From Terrimonas pollutisoli (GTDB lineage Bacteria > Bacteroidota > Bacteroidia > Chitinophagales > Chitinophagaceae), in assembly GCF_029360765.1 (NCBI RefSeq), contig NZ_JARKNA010000004.1, positions 1-64,000 on the forward strand: 64,000 bases of DNA, read 5' to 3'. The translations under genes and the position numbers were made by a program. This document shows positions 43,259-52,319 of the stretch, piece by piece. The notes under the pieces are model-generated. The model was given only the letters and a program-made list of their open reading frames with translations. It did not search any database and had not been told where the DNA came from. Position 1 is the stretch's first letter; every line of letters begins with the position of its first letter.

Positions 43259-44920
43259 TTAGTTTTTCCTCTCATACACCATCTCCCCACCCAAAAAAGT
43301 CCTCAGCACATTTACCTGCAATAATTCACTTTCACCTGCTTTCATCAAATCTTTATCGAGTATGATAAAATCAGCAAACTTTCCCGGCTCCAAACTTCCT
43401 TTTTCTTTTTCTTCAAAATTGGATTTAGCGGCCCAGATGGTCATGCCCCGCAATGCTTCTTCTCTGGTCAATGCATTTTCAGTTTGGTAGCCACCGGCCG
43501 GCCATCCTTTGGCATCTTTGCGGATAACAGCAGCATAAAATGTTTTAAAAGGAGAGATGTCTTCAACAGGGAAGTCCGTGCCTAACGGCAACCACCCATT
43601 TTGATGCAATAATTGTTTGTAGGCATAGGCACCTTTTACTCTTTCACTACCTAACCGGTCACCGGCCCAGTACATATCACTGGTGACATGTGTAGGCTGA
43701 ACAGAGGGAATGATCGAATAGTCGCCAAATAAATTGAAATCAGCTTGATTGACTACCTGTGCATGTTCAATTCGCCAGCGCCGGTCATTTTTGCCTTTCA
43801 AATATTTTGCATAAATATTAAGCATGGTCCGGTTGCCACTATCGCCAATAGCATGGGTACACATTTGAAAACCTTTTTGTGCAATCCAATTCGCTACAGA
43901 ATCAAAATGGTCCGGCTTACTCAATAAAAATCCGTAATGATCCGGTTTGTCACTATAGGGTTGTAACAAACAAGCTCCTCTTGATCCCAACGCACCATCG
44001 CCGTACACTTTAAAACTTCGCACATTCAACCGGTCTGTTTTGATGGCGCCTGTTTTTTCCAGCCAGTCAAAATTGGTTTTTTCATCACTGAGCATTACAT
44101 ACAACCGCATTTTCAAATCACCACTGGCCTGCATGGCTTTTATTCCTTCCACTGCAGGGAAGCTAAGCCCACAATCATCAATGGAGGTAAGACCAACAGC
44201 AAAACAATTTTTCTCTGCGTCTTTCAACGCTTTGGCAAACTGCTCATTCGTTTGAGAAGGAATTTTTGAAGAGACAAGATCAATGGCATTGTCAATTAAG
44301 ATGCCGGTAAGCTTGCCATTTTTTGTTTCCACATCACCACCTGTTAATTTCATGCCGGCTTTTACACCCGCTTCCTCCAGTGCTTTTTGGTTGGCGATAG
44401 CTGCATGGCCATCTACTCTTGTTAACAACACCGGCCGGTCGGGAAATAGTTCGTTGAGCTTTTCATTATTGGGAAATTCCTTGATAGGCCAGTCATTCTG
44501 ATCCCAGCCACGTCCAGTCAGCCATCCTTTTTTGCCGGCCTGTCCGGCAGACAGGTTCTCCGCAGCAAATGATCGTAGTTTTTCCAAAATTTCCTCCCAA
44601 CTGTTGGTGCCGACAAGATTGACTGTTTGCAACGACATACCGTAGCCTACAAAATGTGCATGGGCATCAATAAAACCGGGATAGATAAATTTTCCTTCGG
44701 CATCGACTTTCTCTTTGGCATTGTATTTTTTTTCCAGGTCGGTTAGTTTGCCAGCGGCGTAAATTTTTCCATCTTTTATTGCCAACGCTTCAGCAGTAGA
44801 AAAAGAAGAGTCAACGGTGTAGATGGTAGCGTTGTAAACTAACAGATCAACATCTTCTTTTTGAGAACAGGAAACAAGGAGGCTGAACAATGCCAGTAAG
44901 GGGTATAGTAAATATTTCAT
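43259..44920 (-). CDS. Lipoprotein amidohydrolase (YtcJ/amidohydrolase 3 type)
   Basis: 553 aa with lipobox (LVSCSQ, about residues 15-20), so membrane-attached outside the cytoplasm. It is a metal-dependent amidohydrolase of the YtcJ group: FIDAHAHFVGYG carries the HxH metal site, WRIEHAQVV a metal His, and GTDFPVEDISPF the catalytic Asp. Full length for the family. Its likely substrate is an N-acyl or cyclic amide of unknown identity. In this window it lies within the amide-ligase neighbourhood but is probably transcribed on its own, as the flanking genes are unrelated. Confidence 0.88.
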   Translation of the reverse strand: MKYLLYPLLALFSLLVSCSQKEDVDLLVYNATIYTVDSSFSTAEALAIKDGKIYAAGKLTDLEKKYNAKEKVDAEGKFIYPGFIDAHAHFVGYGMSLQTVNLVGTNSWEEILEKLRSFAAENLSAGQAGKKGWLTGRGWDQNDWPIKEFPNNEKLNELFPDRPVLLTRVDGHAAIANQKALEEAGVKAGMKLTGGDVETKNGKLTGILIDNAIDLVSSKIPSQTNEQFAKALKDAEKNCFAVGLTSIDDCGLSFPAVEGIKAMQASGDLKMRLYVMLSDEKTNFDWLEKTGAIKTDRLNVRSFKVYGDGALGSRGACLLQPYSDKPDHYGFLLSKPDHFDSVANWIAQKGFQMCTHAIGDSGNRTMLNIYAKYLKGKNDRRWRIEHAQVVNQADFNLFGDYSIIPSVQPTHVTSDMYWAGDRLGSERVKGAYAYKQLLHQNGWLPLGTDFPVEDISPFKTFYAAVIRKDAKGWPAGGYQTENALTREEALRGMTIWAAKSNFEEKEKGSLEPGKFADFIILDKDLMKAGESELLQVNVLRTFLGGEMVYERKN

Positions 44921-45040
44921 CAGGATTATTTAAAACCTTTTTAGAAAGAAGGAAGGCAGATAACGCAGATTAGTATGAATGATTAAGATTGCATCATGAC
45001 AATCATCACCATCTTATAAATCTGCGTTCGATATAAAATA

Positions 45041-46150
45041 TTAAATGCCTGCTAAAAATTGGCCCTGTATATACTCCGCTACACTGGCCAGCGATTTGGT
45101 TTGTTCAAACACGGCCAACTGGCGGTCGGCGCCGGTTCCTTTTTCCAGCATATGATGAACAAAGGCAATGCGATGGCGACTACCCAGGTGATCGAGAACC
45201 GGATCGATGAAATCAAGCAGCTCATAAATCAATGCCCGGGTATTAACCTCCTCTTCCTTTCCAAAATCGATAAGATAACCATCCACTCCATAGCGGCTGG
45301 CCCGCCATTTATTTTCATTGAGTAATGCCCGGGAGTATTGAATGAAGTTGAGATTTTTAGAACGAAGCATATAGATGCGGGCGCAGATGGCCTGGAACAA
45401 GGCAGCTATAGTAATTGTTTCATCCACTGTCATCGGGATATCACAAATGCGAAACTCCACCGTATTGAAAAAAGGATGCACCCGCAGATCCCACCAGATT
45501 TTTTTTGCATTATCAATGCAATTGGTTTTGATCAACAGTTTTACATAATTATCATACGCTTCAATACTATCAAATGCATCGGGTATACCGGTACGGGGAA
45601 ATTTATCAAACACTTTTGTCCGGAACGATTTGTAGCCCGTCATTCTTCCCTCCCAAAAAGGTGAGTTAGTGCTTAACGCAAAAATATGTGGCAGAAAATA
45701 CCGTGTTGAATTCGCAATATGATTGGCCATCTCCCGGCTTTGCATGCCTACGTGTACATGCAGGCCGAAGATCAGGTTGCTACGGGCTGCTTCCTGTAAT
45801 TCATTTACAATTTCGTTGTAGCGGGCTTGATCTGTTATCAACTGGCTTTCCCAATGGCTGAAAGGATGAGTGCCGGATGCACCCATGGCGAGATTGAGGC
45901 CGCCGGCTATGTCGGAAATTGTCTTTCTCAACAGCGATACATCGTTAAAAGCTTCATCCGCATCAGCGCAAATGTCTGTGCCTACTTCTACTACCGCCTG
46001 ATGCATTTCAGCCTTTACTTTATCCTTGATCACTTTCTGTCCTTCCTGCACAATTTTCTGCTCATGGCTTTTTAATTCTTTGGTGACAGGATCAAGCACC
46101 ATGTACTCTTCTTCAACGCCGAGCGTAAAGGTTTTATAGTTTAATATCAT
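45041..46150 (-). CDS. Carboxylate-amine ligase, GCS2/YbdK family
   Basis: 369 aa, cytoplasmic. The fold is that of glutamate-cysteine ligase-type (GCS2) enzymes: FTLGVEEEYMVLD (residues 8-20, ATP/Mg contacts), FGLHVHVG (128-135) and TVEFRICDIPMTVD. YbdK-type proteins ligate a carboxylate to an amine using ATP and are often in clusters with other ligases; physiological substrates are mostly unknown. Here it lies just downstream of a Uma2 gene and an ATP-grasp gene on the minus strand. It may supply a gamma-glutamyl- or related amide for the product of the cluster. Confidence 0.9.
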   Translation of the reverse strand: MILNYKTFTLGVEEEYMVLDPVTKELKSHEQKIVQEGQKVIKDKVKAEMHQAVVEVGTDICADADEAFNDVSLLRKTISDIAGGLNLAMGASGTHPFSHWESQLITDQARYNEIVNELQEAARSNLIFGLHVHVGMQSREMANHIANSTRYFLPHIFALSTNSPFWEGRMTGYKSFRTKVFDKFPRTGIPDAFDSIEAYDNYVKLLIKTNCIDNAKKIWWDLRVHPFFNTVEFRICDIPMTVDETITIAALFQAICARIYMLRSKNLNFIQYSRALLNENKWRASRYGVDGYLIDFGKEEEVNTRALIYELLDFIDPVLDHLGSRHRIAFVHHMLEKGTGADRQLAVFEQTKSLASVAEYIQGQFLAGI

Positions 46151-46155
46151 ACTAG

Positions 46156-46737
46156 TTATTGGGTAAAAATTTCTTTTGTTTCAATGATAAGACCGGGCAC
46201 AGCTTTGCTGAATATCAGTTCCTTGCCTGCATATAACTTGGCTCCATCATAGCGGTTGTTTTCGTTCAGTACAAAAACAGCGAGACTTTCTTCCTCCGGG
46301 TAAATGATCCAATATTCTTTTACACCGGCTTCTTCATACAACTCATATTTAAGATTTACTTCTTTGTGCGAGTTACCAGGTGATAGAATTTCGACAATCA
46401 GGTCGAGGGCGCCACAACAGCCTCTTGTATCAATTTTTGTTTCATCACAAACAATGCAAATATCTGGCTGTACTACGGTAGTTACTTCGTTGTCTTTTTT
46501 TCGATTTTTTACCGGAAGCCTGACATCGAAAGGCGCACTAAAAGTCTGGCATTTTTTATCGTTCAGGTAAGTGGCAATTGGGACAAAAAGATTTCTTGAA
46601 ATCGCCTGATGACGGGTATTAGGGGCAGATAATTTAAAGATCTTGCCACGAAAAAGTTCCAGCCGTTCTTCAAATTTACATTGCAGGTAATCAGCATAGG
46701 TATAGCTAACGGAAGGATCGGGCTCTTCCACCTGCAT
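46156..46737 (-). CDS. Uma2-family endonuclease-like protein (copy 2)
   Basis: 193 aa from ATG 46737, which gives the MQVEEPD start also seen in the copy at 38083. A GTG at 46773 (overlapping the upstream TAG by one base, TAGTG) would add 12 residues and is an alternative. Uma2/DUF820 restriction-like fold: EERLELFRGKIFKLS, VVQPDICIVCD, LIVEILSPGNS and LYEEAGVKEYWIIYP. Nuclease-like, activity unproven. It is sandwiched between the ATP-grasp and GCS2 ligase genes, yet is not an obvious part of amide synthesis; perhaps inserted later. Confidence 0.85.
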   Translation of the reverse strand: MQVEEPDPSVSYTYADYLQCKFEERLELFRGKIFKLSAPNTRHQAISRNLFVPIATYLNDKKCQTFSAPFDVRLPVKNRKKDNEVTTVVQPDICIVCDETKIDTRGCCGALDLIVEILSPGNSHKEVNLKYELYEEAGVKEYWIIYPEEESLAVFVLNENNRYDGAKLYAGKELIFSKAVPGLIIETKEIFTQ

Positions 46738-46772
46738 GTATTGTTCATTATCTGTATCGTAAATGGTAAACA

Positions 46773-47726
46773 CTATGTCAATGGTGTTTTAGTACTGCTT
46801 CTTTTTACATATTCACCCCAGGTAAGATTATCGCCGTTCCCATCATGGCTCATCGCTTTTTCGATGGCGTAGTTAGTGGCCGTTTCTACCACCCATTCAA
46901 AATTTTCTTCACCTACACTGGTTCTTTCGGCATCGGGAGCCGGGTTGCAAAAATCAATAGCATAAGGGACACCATCTCTTACAGCCAGTTCAACGGTATT
47001 AAAATCGTAACCTAAATATTTATTAATTCGCAAGACGATGTCGGTCATCTGTTGCAGCCTTTCCGGGAATGGAGCAAACTCCGCCACATACCGAAGATGG
47101 TGTGGATTGCGGGGCTCGTATGGCATGATGCGTACATATTTCCCACCGATACAATAGCAACGATAATATTCGCTGAAAATAATTTCTTCCTGCAACAACA
47201 TCACTAACTGGCCGGTCTCACTGTGTTTTTTAAAAAAATCTTCCGCACTATCCAGTTTGTAAACATGTTTCCATCCACCACCAGCAAAAGGCTTCATATA
47301 GGCTGGGAAACCGACATAATTAAAAATGCTATCCCAATCCAGCGGGTAGGCCAGGTTGCTGAATGATTCATCGGTGGTGTCATCTGGTAATTGCCTGGAT
47401 GGAATAATGGCCGTTTTGGGAACAGGTACTCCCACCTTTGTCATCAGGCAGTTGTTGAAATATTTATCATCGGCGCTCCACCAAAAAGGATTGTTGATGA
47501 CCGCTGTGCCAGTAACGGCAGCATTTTTTAACCAGGTTCTGTAAAAAGGGACATCCTGCGAGATCCGGTCGATGATCACCGCATAGCCACTGGGATCACC
47601 CTGCATGGCTTTATCGATGCGCACAGACTCTGCTACTATGCCTGGAACATTTTTACTGTTGACTCTTGCAACGAATGCCTCGGGGAAGGAACGTTCTTTG
47701 CCGTGCAGGATTCCGATTTTTTTCAT
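46773..47726 (-). CDS. ATP-grasp protein (RimK-like, predicted peptide/amide ligase)
   Basis: 317 aa from ATG 47726 (9 codons downstream of the longest frame). It has the standard ATP-grasp order: an N-terminal Rossmann-like part (KIGILHGKERSFP), VINNPFWWSADDKYFNN, the glycine loop KPFAGGGWKH (145-154), LLQEEI (177-182) and the metal site VELAV...AIDFCNPAPD (Glu246, Asp258, Asn261). This classic order contrasts with the permuted ATP-grasp at 39185. It should form an acyl-phosphate and then an amide bond; substrate unknown. It lies immediately upstream of the Uma2 gene and faces the divergent esterase. Confidence 0.88.
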   Translation of the reverse strand: MKKIGILHGKERSFPEAFVARVNSKNVPGIVAESVRIDKAMQGDPSGYAVIIDRISQDVPFYRTWLKNAAVTGTAVINNPFWWSADDKYFNNCLMTKVGVPVPKTAIIPSRQLPDDTTDESFSNLAYPLDWDSIFNYVGFPAYMKPFAGGGWKHVYKLDSAEDFFKKHSETGQLVMLLQEEIIFSEYYRCYCIGGKYVRIMPYEPRNPHHLRYVAEFAPFPERLQQMTDIVLRINKYLGYDFNTVELAVRDGVPYAIDFCNPAPDAERTSVGEENFEWVVETATNYAIEKAMSHDGNGDNLTWGEYVKRSSTKTPLT

Positions 47727-47942
47727 GTTGTAATTATTTAAGGTTTTGGCCAAATGGGATTAGTTGTACAATGAGATAGTTATTTTTTGCGCAAAATTCG
47801 AAGATGACAGTTTTTAATTGGGCTATTGTGAACTGGTAATCAGCTCTTACCAAATTTATTTTTTCGAGGCCATATAAACAAATTAATGAAGTTGTTTTGT
47901 TGATAAGCGTAAGAAATGTTGCCCTTGTTTTATGTGAATGCT

Positions 47943-47950
47943 TATTTTTG
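47943..47950 (+). promoter_or_regulatory. Promoter of the esterase gene (-7 box TATTTTTG)
   Basis: TATTTTTG matches TAnnTTTG and ends 6 nt before the esterase ATG. A TTG lies 21 nt upstream in GTTGCCC, roughly the expected -33 position. The gene would be nearly leaderless. Confidence 0.5.
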
Positions 47951-47956
47951 AAAATT

Positions 47957-48769
47957 ATGCAACTGGTACATACTGCTAATATCCTTGTAGAAAACAGAAC
48001 CCTTTTATCTGTATTCCTCGAACGTGAAGTAAAGATTGATTTTTTTCTGCCCAAAAATGTCACGGATACGTCGGCTATGAGCTTGTTATTGATCAATGAT
48101 GGTCAAAACATGGGCGAATTGGGATTGCAGGCTATTCTGGAAAAACTATACACCGACAAATTAATAAATCCTGTTCTTATTGCCGCGATACATACCGGTT
48201 CACAACGTAAAATGGAGTATGGCGTCGCTTCACAGGCTGACTATCTCGGCCGGGGTGCAAGGGCGGGGGCTTATACTTATTTTATATTGCGTGAATTGTT
48301 ACCGTTTATCAGGGATAGTTATCAAATCACCTCATTTAGGGAGAGAGCTTTTGCCGGGTTTTCGTTAGGCGCATTGATGGCCATGGATATTGTATGGAAC
48401 CATCCCGAAAAATTTTCAAAAGCCGGTTTGTTTTCCGCTTCTTTTTGGTGGCGCAGTATTGATCAAACGGAAAAGGAATATGATGACGATAAACATCGCA
48501 TCATGCAGCAGGTGATACGAAATGGTAAGTATCATCCGGGATTAAAATTCTTTTTTCAATGTGGTAGTATGGATGAAACAATGGACCGCAATAATAATGG
48601 TATCATTGATTCTATTGACGATACGCTGGATATAATTAAAGAATTAGAGGTAAAAGGCTATGACCGGGAAAAAGATATTCAATACCTGGAAATGCCCGAT
48701 GGCAGGCATGATATTGCAACCTGGGGCAGAGCTATGCCAGAGTTTTTGAAGTGGGGCTGGGGAAAGTGA
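47957..48769 (+). CDS. Alpha/beta-hydrolase esterase (esterase D-like)
   Basis: 270 aa from ATG 47957 (the frame extends upstream but without a better start). Serine esterase of the esterase-D/putative-esterase group: the nucleophile is in AGFSLGALMAM (Ser136), and a late PDGRHDIATW gives the catalytic His. It has no signal peptide and should act in the cytoplasm. It is transcribed divergently from the ATP-grasp gene from a shared region and may release or trim a product of the amide cluster. Substrate unknown. Confidence 0.85.
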   Translation: MQLVHTANILVENRTLLSVFLEREVKIDFFLPKNVTDTSAMSLLLINDGQNMGELGLQAILEKLYTDKLINPVLIAAIHTGSQRKMEYGVASQADYLGRGARAGAYTYFILRELLPFIRDSYQITSFRERAFAGFSLGALMAMDIVWNHPEKFSKAGLFSASFWWRSIDQTEKEYDDDKHRIMQQVIRNGKYHPGLKFFFQCGSMDETMDRNNNGIIDSIDDTLDIIKELEVKGYDREKDIQYLEMPDGRHDIATWGRAMPEFLKWGWGK

Positions 48770-48776
48770 GCCGGAA

Positions 48777-48804
48777 GTCAAAAGTGAAAAGTCAAAAGTG
48801 AAAA
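48777..48804 (+). repeat. Tandem GTCAAAAGTGAAAA repeat, two perfect 14-bp copies
   Basis: Two exact 14-bp copies stand head to tail, followed by degenerate further copies to about 48818. It is of the GTCA(G/A)AAGT type found as a non-coding spacer. It lies 5 nt or so after the esterase stop. Confidence 0.65.
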
Positions 48805-48939
48805 GTGAGAAGTCGGAGAACTACAAACCGCCAACTGTCAGCTGTTAACTATAATCTCTCACCACAATCAATAAACTTTATTTCTGCGAATAGGGGTAAA
48901 TGTTTCTCCAGTTGTTCTTAGAAGAAACATTATCTATTT

Positions 48940-51294
48940 ATGAGATTCACGACCCTCGTCACACTTCTTTCATTACTCTTTCCCTTTTTTTTAACCGCTC
49001 AGCAATCAACGGTATTTACACAAAGTATCAGGGGAACAGCTTTAGACAACACCTTGCAAACTCCTGTAGCTGGAGCAACTGTTATTTTACAAGGAGCAGG
49101 TAAGTCTGTGATAACTGATCAAAATGGTAATTTCAGATTTAGCGGTGTGTCACTAACATCCCAACAACTACATATTTTACATACGGGTTATAAAGATGCC
49201 GCTGTTGAAAACATTGTTGTGAATGCAGGAAAAGAAACTGTGCTCACCATTTTATTAGAAACGAATGTGCGGGATGAAAAGGAAGTAACGGTGAAAGCAA
49301 CAACAAGGAAGAACCAACCCCTGAATGAAATGAGTGCGGTCAGTGCAAGGGCATTCACTGTGGAAGAAACACAGAAATATGCCGCAGCAGTAAATGATCC
49401 GCTTCGGATGGCCGTTGGCTTTCCGGGTGTAATGGCTGCTGATGATGGTAACAACAGTATCGTTATAAGAGGGAACTCTCCTGCTGGCTTGTTATGGCGA
49501 ATGGAAGGCGTCGATATTCCAAATCCTAATCATTTCAGCGGAGCAGCTACGAGTGGTGGTGGCATTTCCATTTTAAGTTCACAACTACTGGCCAATTCCG
49601 ATTTTGTGACAGGTGCTTTTGCTGCGGAATATGGCAATGCGTTAAGTGGTGTGTTTGATTTGAAATTGAGAAAGGGTAATAATGAAAAAAAAGAATATTC
49701 TTTTCAAGCTGGAGTATTGGGGTTAAATGCGGCGGCAGAAGGACCAATTGCTACTTTTTATAAAGGATCTTATCTTGTTAACTATCGTTACTCGACATTA
49801 TCATTGCTGAATAAGCTAGGCGTTTTAAACGATGGCAGCACTACTAATTTCCAGGACCTGTCATATAATATTTATTTGCCTGCCGGTAAATTGGGCGACT
49901 TTACTGTTTTTGGATTCGGCGGATTGAGCAATGATAAGTTCGATGCAAAAAAGGACTCTTCCACATGGAAGGAGTCCGGTGACAGGGATATTTCAAAATT
50001 TGTTTCCAATACAGCCATGAGCGGTCTGACTCATACAATACTGCTGGGAAATAAGACGAACCTGCGATCGGCCATCGGGCTTTCGTATAATACGATCAGC
50101 TATAACGAAAAATACATTGAAGACGATTACTCCGAGTCAGAAGAATACCGGGGTAAATATGATACAAGGAAATGGACGCTGTCTTCCACATTAAATCACC
50201 GGTTTAACACCCGGCACATATTGAGGGGAGGAGTGATGGTGAACTTTATACAGTTTGCTTACAACCAGCATTCAAAAGAAAACCGCAATGCATCGTTGGA
50301 AGAAATGATCGATACCCGGGGAAACACCGAACTTTTGCAGTCATTTGCTCAATGGCAATATAAGCCATCGAATGATGTTGCTGTGAATGCCGGATTTCAC
50401 TATATCCAGCTCCTATACAACAAAACAACATCCCTTGAGCCAAGAGCTTCCGTTAAATGGGATATAAGTAAGAAAAGCAACCTTTCATTTGGCTATGGCC
50501 TTCACAGCCAGGTGCAGCCTCTTGGTGTGTATTTTGCACAGATTGAGGATGGGGTTGGAAATATGAGTCATCCAAATAAAAATCTCAGGCTTACCCGGGC
50601 ACATCATTTCGTCGTATCACATCAATACAGGCTGGCGAAAAATCTCAGGTTAAAAACGGAAGTTTATTATCAACATCTATTCAAAGTGCCCATTAGTATA
50701 TCCGATACAAGTTCTTTTTCTGTACTAAATGTCGAAGGCGATTATGTTACCGATCCGTTAGTTAATAAAGGAAAAGGTAAAAACTATGGGGTAGAGATTT
50801 CGTTGGAAAAATACCTTGCTAACAATTTTTATTACACGCTGAGCAATTCTTTGTACCAATCGAAATACACGGCGGCTGACGGGAAAGAACGAAATACCCG
50901 TTTTAATGGCAATTATATTGTGAGCTTCTTAGCCGGCAAAGAATTTTTGTCTGCCAATAAATTAAGAACAATAGGTGTGAATATTAAGACGATCTATGCA
51001 GGCGGTTATCGCACAACACCTATAGATAAAGAGCGATCAGTACAGGAAGGTTATACAATCTTCAGGGAAGAAGAGGCTTACAGTTTGCAAAATCCCGCAT
51101 ATTTCAGAACCGACCTCCGGCTGGGTATAAAATGGAACCGCCGGAAAATAACTTCTACGTTGTCCCTGGATATACAGAATCTGACTAACCGCCTTAACAT
51201 TTACAACCAGACCTTCGATGAAGAAAAGGGAAGTATTGTTACAAATTACCAGGCAGGGTTGATACCTATACTGAATTATAAAATAGAATTTTAA
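48940..51294 (+). CDS. TonB-dependent receptor with carboxypeptidase-regulatory-like domain
   Basis: 784 aa. Signal peptide MRFTTLVTLLSLLFPFFLTA, then a carboxypeptidase-regulatory-like beta-sandwich (IRGTALDNTLQTPVAGATV, ~30-115), a plug (VIRGNSPAGLLWRMEGVDIPNPN) and a barrel ending ILNYKIEF. This is the group of short TonB receptors with a peptidase-like head often linked to protein or peptide uptake. It stands alone, with a terminator after it. No regulator is adjacent, so ligand and control are unknown. Confidence 0.93.
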   Translation: MRFTTLVTLLSLLFPFFLTAQQSTVFTQSIRGTALDNTLQTPVAGATVILQGAGKSVITDQNGNFRFSGVSLTSQQLHILHTGYKDAAVENIVVNAGKETVLTILLETNVRDEKEVTVKATTRKNQPLNEMSAVSARAFTVEETQKYAAAVNDPLRMAVGFPGVMAADDGNNSIVIRGNSPAGLLWRMEGVDIPNPNHFSGAATSGGGISILSSQLLANSDFVTGAFAAEYGNALSGVFDLKLRKGNNEKKEYSFQAGVLGLNAAAEGPIATFYKGSYLVNYRYSTLSLLNKLGVLNDGSTTNFQDLSYNIYLPAGKLGDFTVFGFGGLSNDKFDAKKDSSTWKESGDRDISKFVSNTAMSGLTHTILLGNKTNLRSAIGLSYNTISYNEKYIEDDYSESEEYRGKYDTRKWTLSSTLNHRFNTRHILRGGVMVNFIQFAYNQHSKENRNASLEEMIDTRGNTELLQSFAQWQYKPSNDVAVNAGFHYIQLLYNKTTSLEPRASVKWDISKKSNLSFGYGLHSQVQPLGVYFAQIEDGVGNMSHPNKNLRLTRAHHFVVSHQYRLAKNLRLKTEVYYQHLFKVPISISDTSSFSVLNVEGDYVTDPLVNKGKGKNYGVEISLEKYLANNFYYTLSNSLYQSKYTAADGKERNTRFNGNYIVSFLAGKEFLSANKLRTIGVNIKTIYAGGYRTTPIDKERSVQEGYTIFREEEAYSLQNPAYFRTDLRLGIKWNRRKITSTLSLDIQNLTNRLNIYNQTFDEEKGSIVTNYQAGLIPILNYKIEF

Positions 51295-51300
51295 GTCAGC

Positions 51301-51325
51301 AAAAGCCCCGTTAAGCGGGGCTTTT
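51301..51325 (+). terminator. Terminator after the TonB receptor gene
   Basis: AAAAGCCCCG / CGGGGCTTTT forms a 10-bp perfect stem with loop TTAAG, starting 7 nt after the stop codon and followed by CATTG. Confidence 0.85.
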
Positions 51326-51480
51326 CATTGTTTCACTAATAGGAAGTACAAACGTTTGGCCTTATAAATTTTTTGAAAAATAAAATCCCGGCTGCCATAG
51401 GGTTGTCAGTGGCTGTTTGTTGTTTTGTGATCTGGTTAAGAAAAAAGTTTTTTGGAAATGCGGGTGACTTGCTAAATTTG

Positions 51481-51493
51481 CTAACAGTGTTAG
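51481..51493 (+). promoter_or_regulatory. TetR operator O1, CTAACAGTGTTAG
   Basis: A perfect 13-bp palindrome (CTAACA-G-TGTTAG) ends 16 nt before the tetR ATG. A near-identical copy (11 of 13 bases) lies at 52132-52144 ahead of the efflux operon, so both are probably bound by the encoded TetR. Confidence 0.6.
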
Positions 51494-51509
51494 GTAAAAT
51501 AATGGTGAT

Positions 51510-52112
51510 ATGGGTATAGCAGAACGCCGGTTAAGGCAAAAAGAAGAAGTGAGAGCAAACATCCTTTCCACCGCATGGGGATTGGTGAAGGAGGAGGGGT
51601 GGCAATCTTTGTCAATACGAAAGATCGCCGACGCCATTGAATATAGCGTACCTGTTATTTATGATCATTTCGAGAACAAGGAAGATATATTGCTGCAGTT
51701 TGGCAAAGATGGGTTCGGTTTGTTAATCAGGAGGCTTCAACAGGCAAAAAAAAAATCGAATGATCCTGCCGAACAACTGAGGTTAATTGCCGATGCATAT
51801 TGGAATTTTGCTTTTAAGAACAAAGAATATTACCAATTGATGTTTGGACTGGGCATAGCTTGTTGTGAAACTGATAAATGTCTTCCTGAGGAATCTGCAT
51901 TCAGGAACCTGATAATGGAGCCGATCAATGCGATTTTGGCTGAAAATAAAAAGAAGGATATAAACGCCTGTTTAAAGTATCATACGTTCTGGTCAGTTAT
52001 GCATGGGCTGATTTCAATTAAGATGTTGAGTTATTCAGAAATAGCTGATGAATTAAATAAAATGGTATTGGATGATGCCATCGAAGGATTTATAAAAAAC
52101 CTGGAGCAATAA
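51510..52112 (+). CDS. TetR/AcrR-family repressor of the RND efflux operon
   Basis: 200 aa. N-terminal helix-turn-helix: RANILSTAWGLVKEEGWQSLSIRKIADAI then YDHFENKEDI. The C-terminal ligand-binding half (TetR_C-type) follows. It probably represses itself and the efflux genes from the two palindromes at 51481 and 52132, and is released by a hydrophobic drug or bile-acid-like ligand. The next gene begins 208 nt after its stop on the same strand. Confidence 0.9.
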   Translation: MGIAERRLRQKEEVRANILSTAWGLVKEEGWQSLSIRKIADAIEYSVPVIYDHFENKEDILLQFGKDGFGLLIRRLQQAKKKSNDPAEQLRLIADAYWNFAFKNKEYYQLMFGLGIACCETDKCLPEESAFRNLIMEPINAILAENKKKDINACLKYHTFWSVMHGLISIKMLSYSEIADELNKMVLDDAIEGFIKNLEQ

Positions 52113-52131
52113 AATTTTTTTTCCCTTTTAA

Positions 52132-52144
52132 TTAACAATGTTAG
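52132..52144 (+). promoter_or_regulatory. TetR operator O2, TTAACAATGTTAG
   Basis: TAACA-A-TGTTA palindrome, 11 of 13 bases identical to O1 at 51481-51493, located after the tetR stop and ahead of the efflux adaptor gene. Confidence 0.55.
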
Positions 52145-52319
52145 CTTTTTTAATGTTGTTATGTACCGATTGTCACCTGTCGTAGCTGCAATGACAAGAA
52201 GCCACATGTAAAAAACACACCGTTTCGGTCCTTTTGGAGTGCCATGTAAAGTGCCGGAATCAATTCACGACCCTTATTCATTAACCGGGAAATAGGAGTA
52301 TTTCTCAAACCATTCTGTT

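Noticed and set aside
47734..48096. 120-residue minus-strand ORF overlapping the ATP-grasp and esterase starts
   Set aside because: It overlaps two better-supported genes and their promoters, and its sequence is unlike a real protein.
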